IMG/VR virus record: IMGVR_UViG_3300046003_005642
Coordinates: 1 to 37,710 of that record
Length of the DNA: 37,710 bases
Source of the DNA: a virus
Strand: one strand, 5' to 3'
Below the pieces are notes generated by a model. That model searched no databases, was not told the DNA's origin, and saw only the letters and a program-made list of their open reading frames with translations. Within the stretch, counting starts at the first letter, position 1. Every line of letters starts with the position of its first letter. Positions 7,250 to 12,453 of this stretch are shown here, one piece after another. A program made the position numbers and the translations under genes.

Positions 7250-7300
7250 GAAAGACTAGTTTAGACGAGTGTATATCTTTCTTTAACTCTAGTTCCTTTC
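7250..7300 (-). repeat. Spacer hairpin between tRNA-Gly and the array promoter
   Basis: ACTAG/CTAGT extended by GAAAG/CTTTC closes a roughly 50-nt loop directly upstream of the promoter box. Confidence 0.5.
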
Positions 7301-7315
7301 GGATAAATATTTTTG

Positions 7316-7391
7316 AGCGGAATGTGGGATTCGAACCCACGGTGATTCTACATTGGAAGTGTAGCGCAATCGACCACTATGCGAATTCCGC
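7316..7391 (-). tRNA. tRNA-Gly (TCC)
   Basis: Perfect acceptor GCGGAAT/ATTCCGC with discriminator T, anticodon stem CTACA/TGTAG, loop CTTCCAA, T-arm GTGGG TTCGAAT CCCAC. Confidence 0.95.
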
Positions 7392-7398
7392 AATTCTG

Positions 7399-7473
7399 TA
7401 CTCTAGGTGGGATTCGAACCCACAAAAATCTTGTGTCTAAAACAAGCGCGTCTTCCATTTCCGCCACATGAGC
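7399..7473 (-). tRNA. tRNA-Leu (TAG) with unusually short variable region
   Basis: Anticodon stem CTTGT/ACAAG with loop TTTAGAC, D-arm of Leu type (GGCGGAAATGGAAGACGC), T-arm GTGGG TTCGAAT CCCAC. The variable region is only about six bases (ATTTTT) instead of the long arm normal for Leu. Acceptor pairs 5-68 and 6-67 are mismatched. Confidence 0.85.
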
Positions 7474-7480
7474 AAATTTG

Positions 7481-7560
7481 TGCCCCAAGAAGGACTCGAA
7501 CCTTCAAGCCGAAGCGGCATCGTTTAAGGATGATGTGTTTACCAATTTCACCATTGGGGC
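7481..7560 (-). tRNA. tRNA-Leu (TAA)
   Basis: Acceptor GCCCCAA/TTGGGGC, anticodon loop CTTAAAC, long variable arm CCGCTTCGGC as expected for tRNA-Leu, T-loop TTCGAGT, discriminator A. Confidence 0.93.
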
Positions 7561-7564
7561 GTTT

Positions 7565-7627
7565 AAGAAGAGTATGACGTTTACTCGTTTATAATCTTTC
7601 GATCGCAACTTATGGTTCTCTCTTCTT
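7565..7627 (-). repeat. 63-nt spacer hairpin between tRNA-Leu and tRNA-Cys
   Basis: AAGAAGAG and CTCTTCTT form an 8-bp perfect end stem enclosing the whole spacer. Confidence 0.55.
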
Positions 7628-7630
7628 CGA

Positions 7631-7702
7631 AGTCAAGGTAGGATTTAAACCTACGAACATTCCGGTTGCAACGGACTCCCTTGGATCACTCGGGCACTTG
7701 AC
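7631..7702 (-). tRNA. tRNA-Cys (GCA)
   Basis: Acceptor GTCAAG/CTTGAC with discriminator T (the Cys identity base), anticodon loop TTGCAAC on TCCG/CGGA, T-arm GTAGG TTTAAAT CCTAC. Confidence 0.9.
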
Positions 7703-7712
7703 CATTTTTCTT

Positions 7713-7820
7713 TTAATACCAAAATTCTTTTGGCATTTCAATTTTTCTAAGAATTTCTTCTTTCTTTTTAAACATACGAAAAGAAATTTTAGAAAACAAG
7801 TTTTTTAATAATTTTTTCAT
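7713..7820 (-). CDS. 35-aa basic peptide inside the tRNA array
   Basis: A 36-codon ATG frame begins MKKLLKNLFSK and ends MPKEFWY. It is Lys/Arg-rich and amphipathic. It lies about 105 bases downstream of the promoter at 7926-7938. Longer than most chance frames here and starts cleanly, but no homologue is known to me. Confidence 0.55.
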   Translation of the reverse strand: MKKLLKNLFSKISFRMFKKKEEILRKIEMPKEFWY

Positions 7821-7925
7821 ATTGTTTCTTTTTATAAAATTAAATAATATGGTTTATTGAATCCATATCTTGTCTTTAAAGGACACGCTTTAAACTCTTA
7901 AGCTAATTATTTAAATTTCTATATT

Positions 7926-7938
7926 GTAAATATACGAT
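7926..7938 (-). promoter_or_regulatory. Bacteroidota-type promoter (35-aa peptide and tRNAs below 7.7 kb)
   Basis: Minus strand ATCGTATATTTAC with TTGGAT about 20 bp upstream, matching the bipartite consensus. Confidence 0.75.
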
Positions 7939-7963
7939 TTATAAATTTAAAATCCAATTCCTT

Positions 7964-8467
7964 TTATAAAAATAAAAATTTTTCCCATTCTTTAGGTATT
8001 TCATCCAATCCTCTCATTAGCATAAGATAATGAGGTCGTTTTGGTTCTGGAATGTCTTTTCCCCATTCTTGTAATGTTAAATCTGCTTTTTCACCATTAC
8101 ATGATCTACAAGCAGTAACTACATTTTCAAAAGTATTTTGTCCTCCTTTTGATGTTGGATGAACATGATCCAATGTTAATGTTTTTCTATTTGAACACCC
8201 ACAATAAACACATTCATAATTATCCCTTTTAAACACATTTTCTCTACTAAATGGAACTTTATGAAACTTTTGATTTACATATTTATGAACTTTAATAATA
8301 GATGGTTTTTTTATATCCAAATTTGGATTTACTAAACCAAAACTTTCATTATGTTCATATATAATTTCCGCATTTCCTTTATATGAGATTACAAAAGCAC
8401 GTTCGGAATTTATAATACTCCGTGGCATATAACTTGAATCTATTACTAATGTTTTTTTCTGTGTCAT
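7964..8467 (-). CDS. HNH endonuclease
   Basis: A 167-aa protein. Residues 83-130 form an HNH nuclease with zinc knuckles: CVYC (86-89), the LTLDHVHP catalytic strand with His101, Asn111 and the CRSCNGEKAD knuckle (C120/C123). The N-terminal 75 residues match the IIN..RA...Y.G.AE arrangement seen before this HNH type in bacteria and phages. Free-standing HNH enzymes often act as homing nucleases in phage tRNA clusters, which would explain its place inside the array; a packaging or defence role is an alternative. It overlaps the preceding small gene by four bases (ATGA). Confidence 0.9.
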   Translation of the reverse strand: MTQKKTLVIDSSYMPRSIINSERAFVISYKGNAEIIYEHNESFGLVNPNLDIKKPSIIKVHKYVNQKFHKVPFSRENVFKRDNYECVYCGCSNRKTLTLDHVHPTSKGGQNTFENVVTACRSCNGEKADLTLQEWGKDIPEPKRPHYLMLMRGLDEIPKEWEKFLFL

Positions 8468-8631
8468 AACTTATATTGTGTTTTTCTATTGTGTTTCCAA
8501 GTTTTATATATTCTTTGTTCAAAAGATTGTAATCTTCCTTTTAATTTTAATCCTTCATCCCAATATGGGGGATATTTATAAAATACTATTTCTCTTTTAT
8601 ACTCTTTTTGGGTATAATTTTTAATTCTCAT
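8464..8631 (-). CDS. Unknown 55-aa basic protein
   Basis: A 56-codon frame beginning MRIKNYTQKEYKR whose TGA overlaps the ATG of the HNH gene. Rich in Lys, Arg and Tyr with the motif YPPYWDEG. The overlap argues for coupled translation with the nuclease. No function assigned. Confidence 0.65.
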   Translation of the reverse strand: MRIKNYTQKEYKREIVFYKYPPYWDEGLKLKGRLQSFEQRIYKTWKHNRKTQYKL

Positions 8632-8656
8632 TTTTTCTCATTTTAGGTTATTAAAC

Positions 8657-8908
8657 CTAATGAGCATCAAATTCTATTTTCATAATTAATTTTATTAAAT
8701 ATTTTAAATCTTCAATTGAATTAATAGTATTATTAAATTTTAAAAATCTATTTTGATTTTGAATTAATTCGATTGTTAACCAATTTTCTACAGACCAATT
8801 ATTATGTAAAAAATGAATTTTAAATTCATTAAAAATATAAATTCCTGAATTATAATGTAATTCTTTAAAATTATTTTTTATTAATAATTCTCTAATATCT
8901 AGTCTCAT
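8657..8908 (-). CDS. Unknown 83-aa protein
   Basis: Asn/Ile-rich with alternating strands (FNEFKIHFLHNNWSVENWLTIEL) and a helical C-terminus (IEDLKYLIKLIMKIEF). Not recognised. It overlaps the 3' end of a headless reading frame (8892-9043). Confidence 0.6.
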   Translation of the reverse strand: MRLDIRELLIKNNFKELHYNSGIYIFNEFKIHFLHNNWSVENWLTIELIQNQNRFLKFNNTINSIEDLKYLIKLIMKIEFDAH

Positions 8909-9043
8909 AACTTTTTTTTATGATTTTTTAAAATCTTAATTTCTTCCGGAGAAACTGTTAAGGGATAACCTAACGGAATTTGATCCTTAACCTGTTCTCC
9001 TTCTTCTGCGCGCCTGGTAGGGGTCGAACCTACTCGTCATACG
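8892..9043 (-). pseudogene. Headless reading frame fused to the end of tRNA-Trp
   Basis: An open frame ending in TAG at 8892 encodes a coding-like peptide (QIPLGYPLTVSPEEIKIL, then NHKKSYETRY) but has no ATG, GTG or TTG start before the in-frame stop inside tRNA-Trp. Either the 3' end of a gene whose 5' part was displaced by the tRNA, or a gene started at a rare codon such as ATT. Confidence 0.4.
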
Positions 9044-9079
9044 TTTTGGAGACGTACCGGCTACCTCAGCCTCAGACGC
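9009..9079 (-). tRNA. tRNA-Trp (CCA)
   Basis: Perfect acceptor GCGTCTG/CAGGCGC with discriminator G, anticodon stem TACGT/ACGTA, loop CTCCAAA, T-arm GTAGG TTCGACC CCTAC. Confidence 0.95.
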
Positions 9080-9091
9080 ATTTTTATTTTG

Positions 9092-9163
9092 AACCCCTAA
9101 CTGGATTCGAACCAGTATCAAAACGGTAGAAACGTCTTATTTTTCCAATTAAACTATAAGGGC
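9092..9163 (-). tRNA. tRNA-Arg (TCT)
   Basis: Acceptor GCCCTTA/TAGGGGT with two wobble pairs, anticodon stem AGACG/CGTTT, loop TTTCTAC, T-arm ACTGG TTCGAAT CCAGT. Reads AGA/AGG, the preferred Arg codons of this AT-rich genome. Confidence 0.93.
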
Positions 9164-9337
9164 AAGTTTCGGATTTCGTTCCGAATTGACGTTAAAATAA
9201 TAAACCTTGTTTATTAATTTAAAGCCTAAAATTAGGCTGCAAATGCAAAGTTGTCCTTTACTTTAATATCAATCTCTTTTTATCTACTTTTTCTATTGTC
9301 AAAACCGGTCTACCCCTTATTTTATTAAGAGATTTCG
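9164..9337 (-). other. Spacer without gene, with two small hairpins
   Basis: The roughly 174-base gap holds TCGGA/TCCGA next to tRNA-Arg and an AGCCTA/TAGGCT hairpin at 9223-9238 followed by TTAAATT, a weak terminator-like element. No open frame seen. GGGGTAG at 9311-9317 (minus strand) could pair with the 3' acceptor strand of the neighbouring tRNA fragment. Confidence 0.4.
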
Positions 9338-9401
9338 TGGAGTAGGAGAGATTCGAACTCTCGTCCAATAAAATGTCTATAAACGTCAACAATTAATATA
9401 G
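9338..9401 (-). pseudogene. tRNA fragment: T-arm and 3' acceptor only
   Basis: A perfect T-arm GAGAG TTCGAAT CTCTC is followed by CTACTCCA, but no GGAGTAG 5' acceptor strand, D-arm or anticodon arm fits between it and tRNA-Arg(ACG), which ends at its border. Probably a remnant left by recombination within the array. Confidence 0.55.
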
Positions 9402-9473
9402 AGGTCTTAAAAGGGATCGAACCTTTATTCTATCGTTCGTAGCGATAAGTTTTTCCAATTAAACTATAAGACC
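9402..9473 (-). tRNA. tRNA-Arg (ACG)
   Basis: Perfect acceptor GGTCTTA/TAAGACC with discriminator T, anticodon stem TATCG/CGATA, loop CTACGAA, T-arm AAAGG TTCGATC CCTTT. A34 is normally deaminated to inosine to read CGU, CGC and CGA. Confidence 0.94.
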
Positions 9474-9489
9474 ATAAAATAGAGGAAAT

Positions 9490-9555
9490 ATCGTTTAACC
9501 TCTGGAGTTGCGCATTCTCCTTCATATAAGTCCTTACGTGCAACTTATAAACGAT
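9490..9555 (-). repeat. 66-nt spacer hairpin between tRNA-Arg and tRNA-His
   Basis: ATCGTTTA/TAAACGAT closes the spacer, with an inner AGTTGC/GCAACT stem. Confidence 0.65.
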
Positions 9556-9562
9556 TTTTTTG

Positions 9563-9651
9563 GGTGTACGACGGGGATTGAACCCGCATGTTTAATTAAA
9601 AACTCTTGTTTCACAGACAAGCTTGGCAAACCAATATCCAACTCGTACACC
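9563..9651 (-). tRNA. tRNA-His (GTG) with an extra-long variable arm
   Basis: Eight-pair acceptor including the His-specific G-1 opposite C73, anticodon stem CTTGT/ACAAG, loop CTGTGAA, T-loop TTCAATC. The variable region is about 17 nt and can fold as GTTT TTAATT AAAC, whereas tRNA-His normally has a short variable loop. Confidence 0.93.
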
Positions 9652-9656
9652 ATATA

Positions 9657-9757
9657 AATTAATAATAGGACTCGAACCTATAATAAGTTTATTTCATCCT
9701 TATCCTGTTTCTACTTCATTGAGTAGTGTAGATGTTTACCACTTCCATCATATTAAT
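9657..9757 (-). ncRNA. tRNA-like RNA without normal anticodon arm (101 nt)
   Basis: Perfect 7-bp acceptor ATTAATA/TATTAAT, D-arm ATG..GTGG..CAT and perfect T-arm ATAGG TTCGAGT CCTAT. The centre is 50 nt rather than about 22. It forms two hairpins, CTACT CAATGA AGTAG (6-nt loop) and ATAAG..CTTAT (10-nt loop), neither giving a canonical 7-nt anticodon loop with U33. It shares ACAGGA-type sequence with the tRNA-like element at 6735. Confidence 0.6.
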
Positions 9758-9761
9758 TTTG

Positions 9762-9833
9762 TAGTGATAGAGAATTTCGAAATCTCGACCTGAATCATAT
9801 GAAGATTCTGCTCTTCCTCTGAGCTATATCACT
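9762..9833 (-). tRNA. tRNA with CAT anticodon (second elongator Met or Ile2)
   Basis: Perfect acceptor AGTGATA/TATCACT, anticodon stem GAATC/GATTC with loop TTCATAT, D-arm GCTCAGAGGAAGAGC. The T-stem has an unusual T-T at the normally invariant 53-61 pair. Probably the Ile2 (AUA-reading) tRNA if the 6504 copy is Met. Confidence 0.88.
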
Positions 9834-9968
9834 AGTTTTGATAAGAACCCATTAACTTATCGTTGTACTATAGATTTTTTGATCAAGTGTCCTACCACTA
9901 GGGCCCCGTTCGTACTTTCATCTCCTGTGTTCCTTAAACACGTTGTGAGGACGGTGAATAGGTTTTTG
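9834..9968 (-). pseudogene. Spacer with 5' half of a degenerate tRNA
   Basis: The minus strand contains GGGGCCCTAGTGGTAGGACAC (positions 9888-9908), a tRNA 5' acceptor and D-arm of Glu type, but the anticodon arm is scrambled and no matching 3' acceptor follows. A GATAAG/CTTATC hairpin lies at its far end. Read as a decayed tRNA gene. Confidence 0.45.
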
Positions 9969-10053
9969 CGGAGAATATAGGATTCGAACCTATGCCGCGA
10001 ATTAACGCGGATTGCTTAGCAGGCAATTCCAATAACCACTCTGGCAATCCTCC
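9969..10053 (-). tRNA. tRNA-Ser (GCT)
   Basis: Acceptor GGAGGAT/ATTCTCC with discriminator G, anticodon stem ATTGC/GCAAT, loop CTGCTAA, long variable arm CCGCG..CGCGG, T-loop TTCGAAT. Confidence 0.95.
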
Positions 10054-10060
10054 AAATTTG

Positions 10061-10134
10061 TACCCATATTAGGATTTGAACCTAAGACAATCGAAGTATC
10101 AGTTCGGTGCTCTACCAGGCTGAGCTATATGGGC
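10061..10134 (-). tRNA. tRNA-Ile (GAT)
   Basis: Acceptor GCCCATA/TATGGGT, D-arm GCTCAGCCTGGTAGAGC, anticodon loop CTGATAC, T-arm TTAGG TTCAAAT CCTAA, discriminator A. Confidence 0.94.
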
Positions 10135-10139
10135 AATTA

Positions 10140-10226
10140 ATTACTAAAGGTGGGAGTCCTCCACCGAATATTTTATTACGGTCGTCATTTCCTGACACCA
10201 GGTCACTTTTTATTTATTTTAGTAAT
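10140..10226 (-). repeat. 87-nt spacer hairpin between tRNA-Ile and tRNA-Asn
   Basis: ATTACTAAA/TTTAGTAAT (9 bp) closes the spacer, with an inner GGTGG/CCACC hairpin. Confidence 0.6.
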
Positions 10227-10230
10227 TTGC

Positions 10231-10300
10231 TGCCCCCTAGAGACTCGAACTCTAATAAATTGATTAACAGTCAACCGTAATAACCTTTATACGAGAGGGC
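10231..10300 (-). tRNA. tRNA-Asn (GTT)
   Basis: Acceptor GCCCTCT/AGGGGGC, anticodon stem TTGA/TCAA with loop CTGTTAA, T-arm AGAG TTCGAGT CTCT. Confidence 0.9.
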
Positions 10301-10308
10301 AATTATTG

Positions 10309-10382
10309 TGGACCTGGTCCGATTTGAACGGACGACCATCTCATCTTCAGTGAGGCACTCTACCAGGCTGAGTTACAGGTCC
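10309..10382 (-). tRNA. tRNA-Phe (GAA)
   Basis: Perfect acceptor GGACCTG/CAGGTCC, D-arm CTCAGCCTGGTAGAG, anticodon loop CTGAAGA, T-arm GTCCG TTCAAAT CGGAC, discriminator A. Confidence 0.95.
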
Positions 10383-10441
10383 AATTTTAGGTTTTTAATT
10401 CATTGAGGTGAACCTAATAACACCCACATCAAAGTTATTAG

Positions 10442-10675
10442 TTATTGGTGGTGTTTTATATAACGACCAAATCTATCTACTCTTAAATTCATACGAGTAA
10501 GAGATAAATTCCAATTACTAAAGTTAGACAATCTTGTTTTTGCTTGAGCAAGTTTTAAAGCACTTGCTTCTGCTTTTGAACGATCCATTTCTGTAGTTTC
10601 TACAAAAAATGTGGGAGCAACAGTACCAATCTGATTGGTAGGACAAACTCTCCAAATTCTAATTTGTGTTTCCAT
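10442..10675 (-). CDS. Unknown 77-aa protein
   Basis: The ATG at 10675 (METQIRIWRV) is preferred over an in-frame TTG at 10699, because the latter has no ribosome-binding context. Visible features are an N-terminal strand with VCPTNQIGTVAP, a helical centre (RSKAEASALKLAQAK) and a basic C-terminus. Possibly nucleic-acid binding, but no family recognised. It lies in a break in the tRNA array. Confidence 0.7.
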   Translation of the reverse strand: METQIRIWRVCPTNQIGTVAPTFFVETTEMDRSKAEASALKLAQAKTRLSNFSNWNLSLTRMNLRVDRFGRYIKHHQ

Positions 10676-10689
10676 AATTTTAGCTAATG

Positions 10690-10722
10690 CTAAAACCAAG
10701 GAGGAAATTCAATTGTCTTCAT
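10690..10722 (-). CDS. Possible 10-aa leader peptide
   Basis: An ATG at 10722, ten bases after the stop of the 90-aa gene, gives MKTIEFPPWF and then TAG, ending 14 bases before the 77-aa gene's start. A Pro-Pro-Trp run before a stop is a typical ribosome-stalling context, so it could regulate the next gene; it may also be chance. Confidence 0.3.
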   Translation of the reverse strand: MKTIEFPPWF

Positions 10723-10732
10723 AATATTAATT

Positions 10733-11005
10733 TTATTTTCTTGTGTAAGGTTTAACCTCTTCATTTGTGTATCCAAACCAATGTTTTGGTTCTTCATCAC
10801 CCCAATAAGGTCGTGATTCTTGGAAAATAATTTGATAATCTGAATAATCCCAATCATTTACTATTGATTTAGGATGACGAAGATAAATCTCCTCTCCTCT
10901 CCATCCTTTAATAGTTTGAGACCATTCTCTTCTAATTATTTTCCAATATTCATCTTTTCTAAAACCATGATCTTTATAAATTGGTTTTTTTCTACTTCTT
11001 GACAT
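10733..11005 (-). CDS. Unknown 90-aa basic protein (MSRSRKKP type)
   Basis: Begins MSRSRKKPIYKDHGFRKDEY and is rich in Arg, Trp and Tyr (RREWSQTIKGWRGEE). The basic head and conserved-looking aromatic pattern resemble small phage proteins seen near tRNA clusters in Bacteroidota phages. It could bind RNA or ribosomes, but this is inference. Confidence 0.75.
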   Translation of the reverse strand: MSRSRKKPIYKDHGFRKDEYWKIIRREWSQTIKGWRGEEIYLRHPKSIVNDWDYSDYQIIFQESRPYWGDEEPKHWFGYTNEEVKPYTRK

Positions 11006-11071
11006 TTTTTCTAAGTTACTTATTAGTACTTAGAACACTGAATTTTTCATAGTTAATAAAGTTTATTTTTG

Positions 11072-11153
11072 TGGGAGATAGAGGACTCGAACCTCTCTCA
11101 TAATGAATTCGATTTACAGTCGAACTGCCATATCCGAATGACTTTTATCTCCC
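11072..11153 (-). tRNA. tRNA-Tyr (GTA)
   Basis: Perfect acceptor GGGAGAT/ATCTCCC, anticodon stem TTCGA/TCGAA with loop CTGTAAA, class II variable arm, T-loop TTCGAGT, discriminator A. Confidence 0.95.
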
Positions 11154-11158
11154 TTTTG

Positions 11159-11229
11159 TACCTCGAGAAGGTTACGATCCTTCGCCCAATCCATGTAAAA
11201 GATTTACGCTTCCATTACGCCATCGAGGT
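11159..11229 (-). tRNA. tRNA-Val (TAC), T-loop with swapped 54-58 pair
   Basis: Perfect acceptor ACCTCGA/TCGAGGT, anticodon stem AATCT/GGATT with loop TTTACAT, T-stem GAAGG/CCTTC. The T-loop is ATCGTAA: A54 and T58 replace the near-universal T54 and A58. Confidence 0.9.
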
Positions 11230-11323
11230 AAATTATAAGTTTATTTTTAAAGAATAACTTATTAAGAAACTTACTAGGGTATTTTAAGTACTATTTAGGT
11301 CCCTCTAGTTCTACCTTATTTCG
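11230..11323 (-). repeat. Spacer hairpin between tRNA-Val and tRNA-Lys
   Basis: ACTAGGG pairs with CCCTCTAGT (two extra bases), and an AT-rich ATAAGTT/AACTTAT hairpin sits next to tRNA-Val. No gene seen. Confidence 0.45.
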
Positions 11324-11396
11324 TGCTCCCGGTTGGCCTCGAACCAACTACCCCCGAGTTAAAAGCCCGGTGCCCGTCCACATGAGCTTCGAAAGC
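11324..11396 (-). tRNA. tRNA-Lys (TTT)
   Basis: Acceptor GCTTTCG/CGGGAGC with two G-T pairs, anticodon stem CCGGG/CTCGG, loop CTTTTAA, T-arm GTTGG TTCGAGG CCAAC, discriminator A. Confidence 0.94.
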
Positions 11397-11400
11397 AAAT

Positions 11401-11435
11401 CTAATTCTATGATTCTCTAGTATACTATGAATTAG
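11401..11435 (-). repeat. 35-nt spacer hairpin between tRNA-Lys and tRNA-Pro
   Basis: CTAATTC/GAATTAG 7-bp inverted repeat. Confidence 0.5.
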
Positions 11436-11451
11436 TAACAGTCTCAAGCTG

Positions 11452-11527
11452 TCGGGTGTGCAGAATTCGAATCTGCGTGCTCTTACGTCCAAGGTAAGCG
11501 AGATAAACCTGACTCCTCTAACACCCG
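11452..11527 (-). tRNA. tRNA-Pro (TGG)
   Basis: Perfect acceptor CGGGTGT/ACACCCG with the C1-G72 pair typical of tRNA-Pro, anticodon stem CTTAC/GTAAG, loop CTTGGAC, T-arm GCAGA TTCGAAT TCTGC. Its first ten bases are also the last codons and stop of the upstream HNH gene. Confidence 0.95.
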
Positions 11528-11979
11528 TTTAAATATTTTTCTAAATTTATATTATTTTCCTTTTCTAAATAGTGAAAATCCCTATGACAATTTGAACATA
11601 ATAAAATACATTTATCAACTTCCTCTTTTGCTTTTTTTATGGATTTTTCACTATATCCATAATAAACTAAAATATTAGAGATTATTTCTTCTTTTAATGT
11701 TGGATTTTTATGATGGAAATCTAATAAATGTTTTCTGTTTTCCCCACATTTTTCACATTTTCCTCCTAAATAATCTCTAAAATCAAAAATTATTTCTTTA
11801 ATTTTTTCATTTCTTTTAGAATTCCCCTTTTTCCATATACTAGGATTTTCATTAAACCATTTTTTATCTGCTATTTTTTTACATGGTTTACAATATCTAG
11901 TATAACCATCTTTGGTTGTTTTATTTTTCGTAAATTCATATAAATTTTTCTCTATTTTACATTTAGAACAAATCTTCAT
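11518..11979 (-). CDS. HNH endonuclease with N-terminal zinc finger
   Basis: A 153-aa nuclease. The N-terminus has paired cysteines CSKC (4-7) and CKPC (30-33) for DNA binding. The HNH domain has CEKC (75-78), the LLDFHHKNP catalytic segment (His89/90) and LCSNCHRDFH (128-136). It is of the type found as free-standing homing endonucleases in phages. The stop codon lies inside tRNA-Pro, so the two genes share ten bases, which suggests insertion exactly at the tRNA 5' end. AT-rich with a simple-codon composition. Confidence 0.92.
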   Translation of the reverse strand: MKICSKCKIEKNLYEFTKNKTTKDGYTRYCKPCKKIADKKWFNENPSIWKKGNSKRNEKIKEIIFDFRDYLGGKCEKCGENRKHLLDFHHKNPTLKEEIISNILVYYGYSEKSIKKAKEEVDKCILLCSNCHRDFHYLEKENNINLEKYLNGC

Positions 11980-12003
11980 AATACTATATTTATTATAAAT
12001 ATT

Positions 12004-12033
12004 AGGTCTTTTTTAAAGACTCGAACTTTATTT
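12004..12033 (-). pseudogene. Orphan T-arm and hairpin after tRNA-Gln
   Basis: TAAAG TTCGAGT CTTTA is a perfect tRNA T-arm, followed by a GTCTTT/AAAGAC overlapping hairpin. No acceptor, D-arm or anticodon arm belongs to it. It may be a tRNA remnant reused as a processing or termination hairpin. Confidence 0.45.
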
Positions 12034-12034
12034 G

Positions 12035-12105
12035 TTACCCGTGGAGGTAACGATCCTCCTCCGCTTGTGTCAAAGACAAGTGTACCACCTTTATACGAAC
12101 GGGCA
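12035..12105 (-). tRNA. tRNA-Gln (TTG), T-loop with swapped 54-58 pair
   Basis: Acceptor TGCCCGT/ACGGGTA with the weak T1-A72 pair typical of tRNA-Gln, anticodon stem CTTGT/ACAAG, loop CTTTGAC, T-stem GGAGG/CCTCC. The T-loop is ATCGTTA, with A54 and T58 as in the Val tRNA of this array. Confidence 0.92.
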
Positions 12106-12112
12106 AATTTTG

Positions 12113-12202
12113 CGGAGAGAGTGGGACTTGAACCCACACACCCTTTAAATGATTGGCTGTTTTCAAGACAGCTGCCGCTAGACCAACTCGGCTTACCTCT
12201 CC
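12113..12202 (-). tRNA. tRNA-Ser (TGA)
   Basis: Acceptor GGAGAGG/TCTCTCC with discriminator G, anticodon stem GCTGT/ACAGC, loop CTTGAAA, long variable arm, T-arm GTGGG TTCAAGT CCCAC. Confidence 0.95.
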
Positions 12203-12245
12203 AATAATATCCAAAATGTCAAAGATCAAATTTTAATCTTATGTC

Positions 12246-12258
12246 GTAAATATACGAT
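12246..12258 (-). promoter_or_regulatory. Bacteroidota-type promoter (tRNA-Ser and downstream array)
   Basis: Minus strand ATCGTATATTTAC, with TTGGAT about 20 bp upstream, 44 bases before tRNA-Ser(TGA). Confidence 0.75.
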
Positions 12259-12314
12259 TTATAATTTTAAAATCCAAATTTATTTTTAAGAAAATTTGAA
12301 AAAACTTAATTTTG

Positions 12315-12388
12315 AGCTCTATTCCGGGATCGAACCGAATCTATTCCTCATTACAAGTGAGGTGCACCACCTTTTATGCGTATAGAGC
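12315..12388 (-). tRNA. tRNA-Thr (TGT)
   Basis: Perfect acceptor GCTCTAT/ATAGAGC with discriminator T, anticodon stem CCTCA/TGAGG, loop CTTGTAA, T-loop TTCGATC. Rightmost tRNA of the array. Confidence 0.95.
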
Positions 12389-12393
12389 ATATT

Positions 12394-12425
12394 AAAAAAG
12401 AAACCCGTTCTTTTGGAACGGGTTC
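12394..12425 (-). terminator. Strong terminator between the 37-aa gene and tRNA-Thr
   Basis: AACCCGTTCC AAAA GAACGGGTT stem-loop followed by TCTTTTTTAAT on the minus strand. It separates the accessory gene region from the tRNA array. Confidence 0.85.
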
Positions 12426-12453
12426 GTATTATAGTATCTTTAAATTACTACTA

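Noticed and set aside
11069-11257. Plus-strand 62-aa frame over tRNA-Tyr and tRNA-Val
   Set aside because: Antisense shadow of tRNA genes.
6583-11435. CRISPR array from repeated hairpins
   Set aside because: Hairpin sequences differ from each other and spacing follows tRNAs, with no repeat-spacer structure.
12035-12229. 64-aa open frame across tRNA-Gln and tRNA-Ser
   Set aside because: It is a translation of tRNA genes, not a protein gene.
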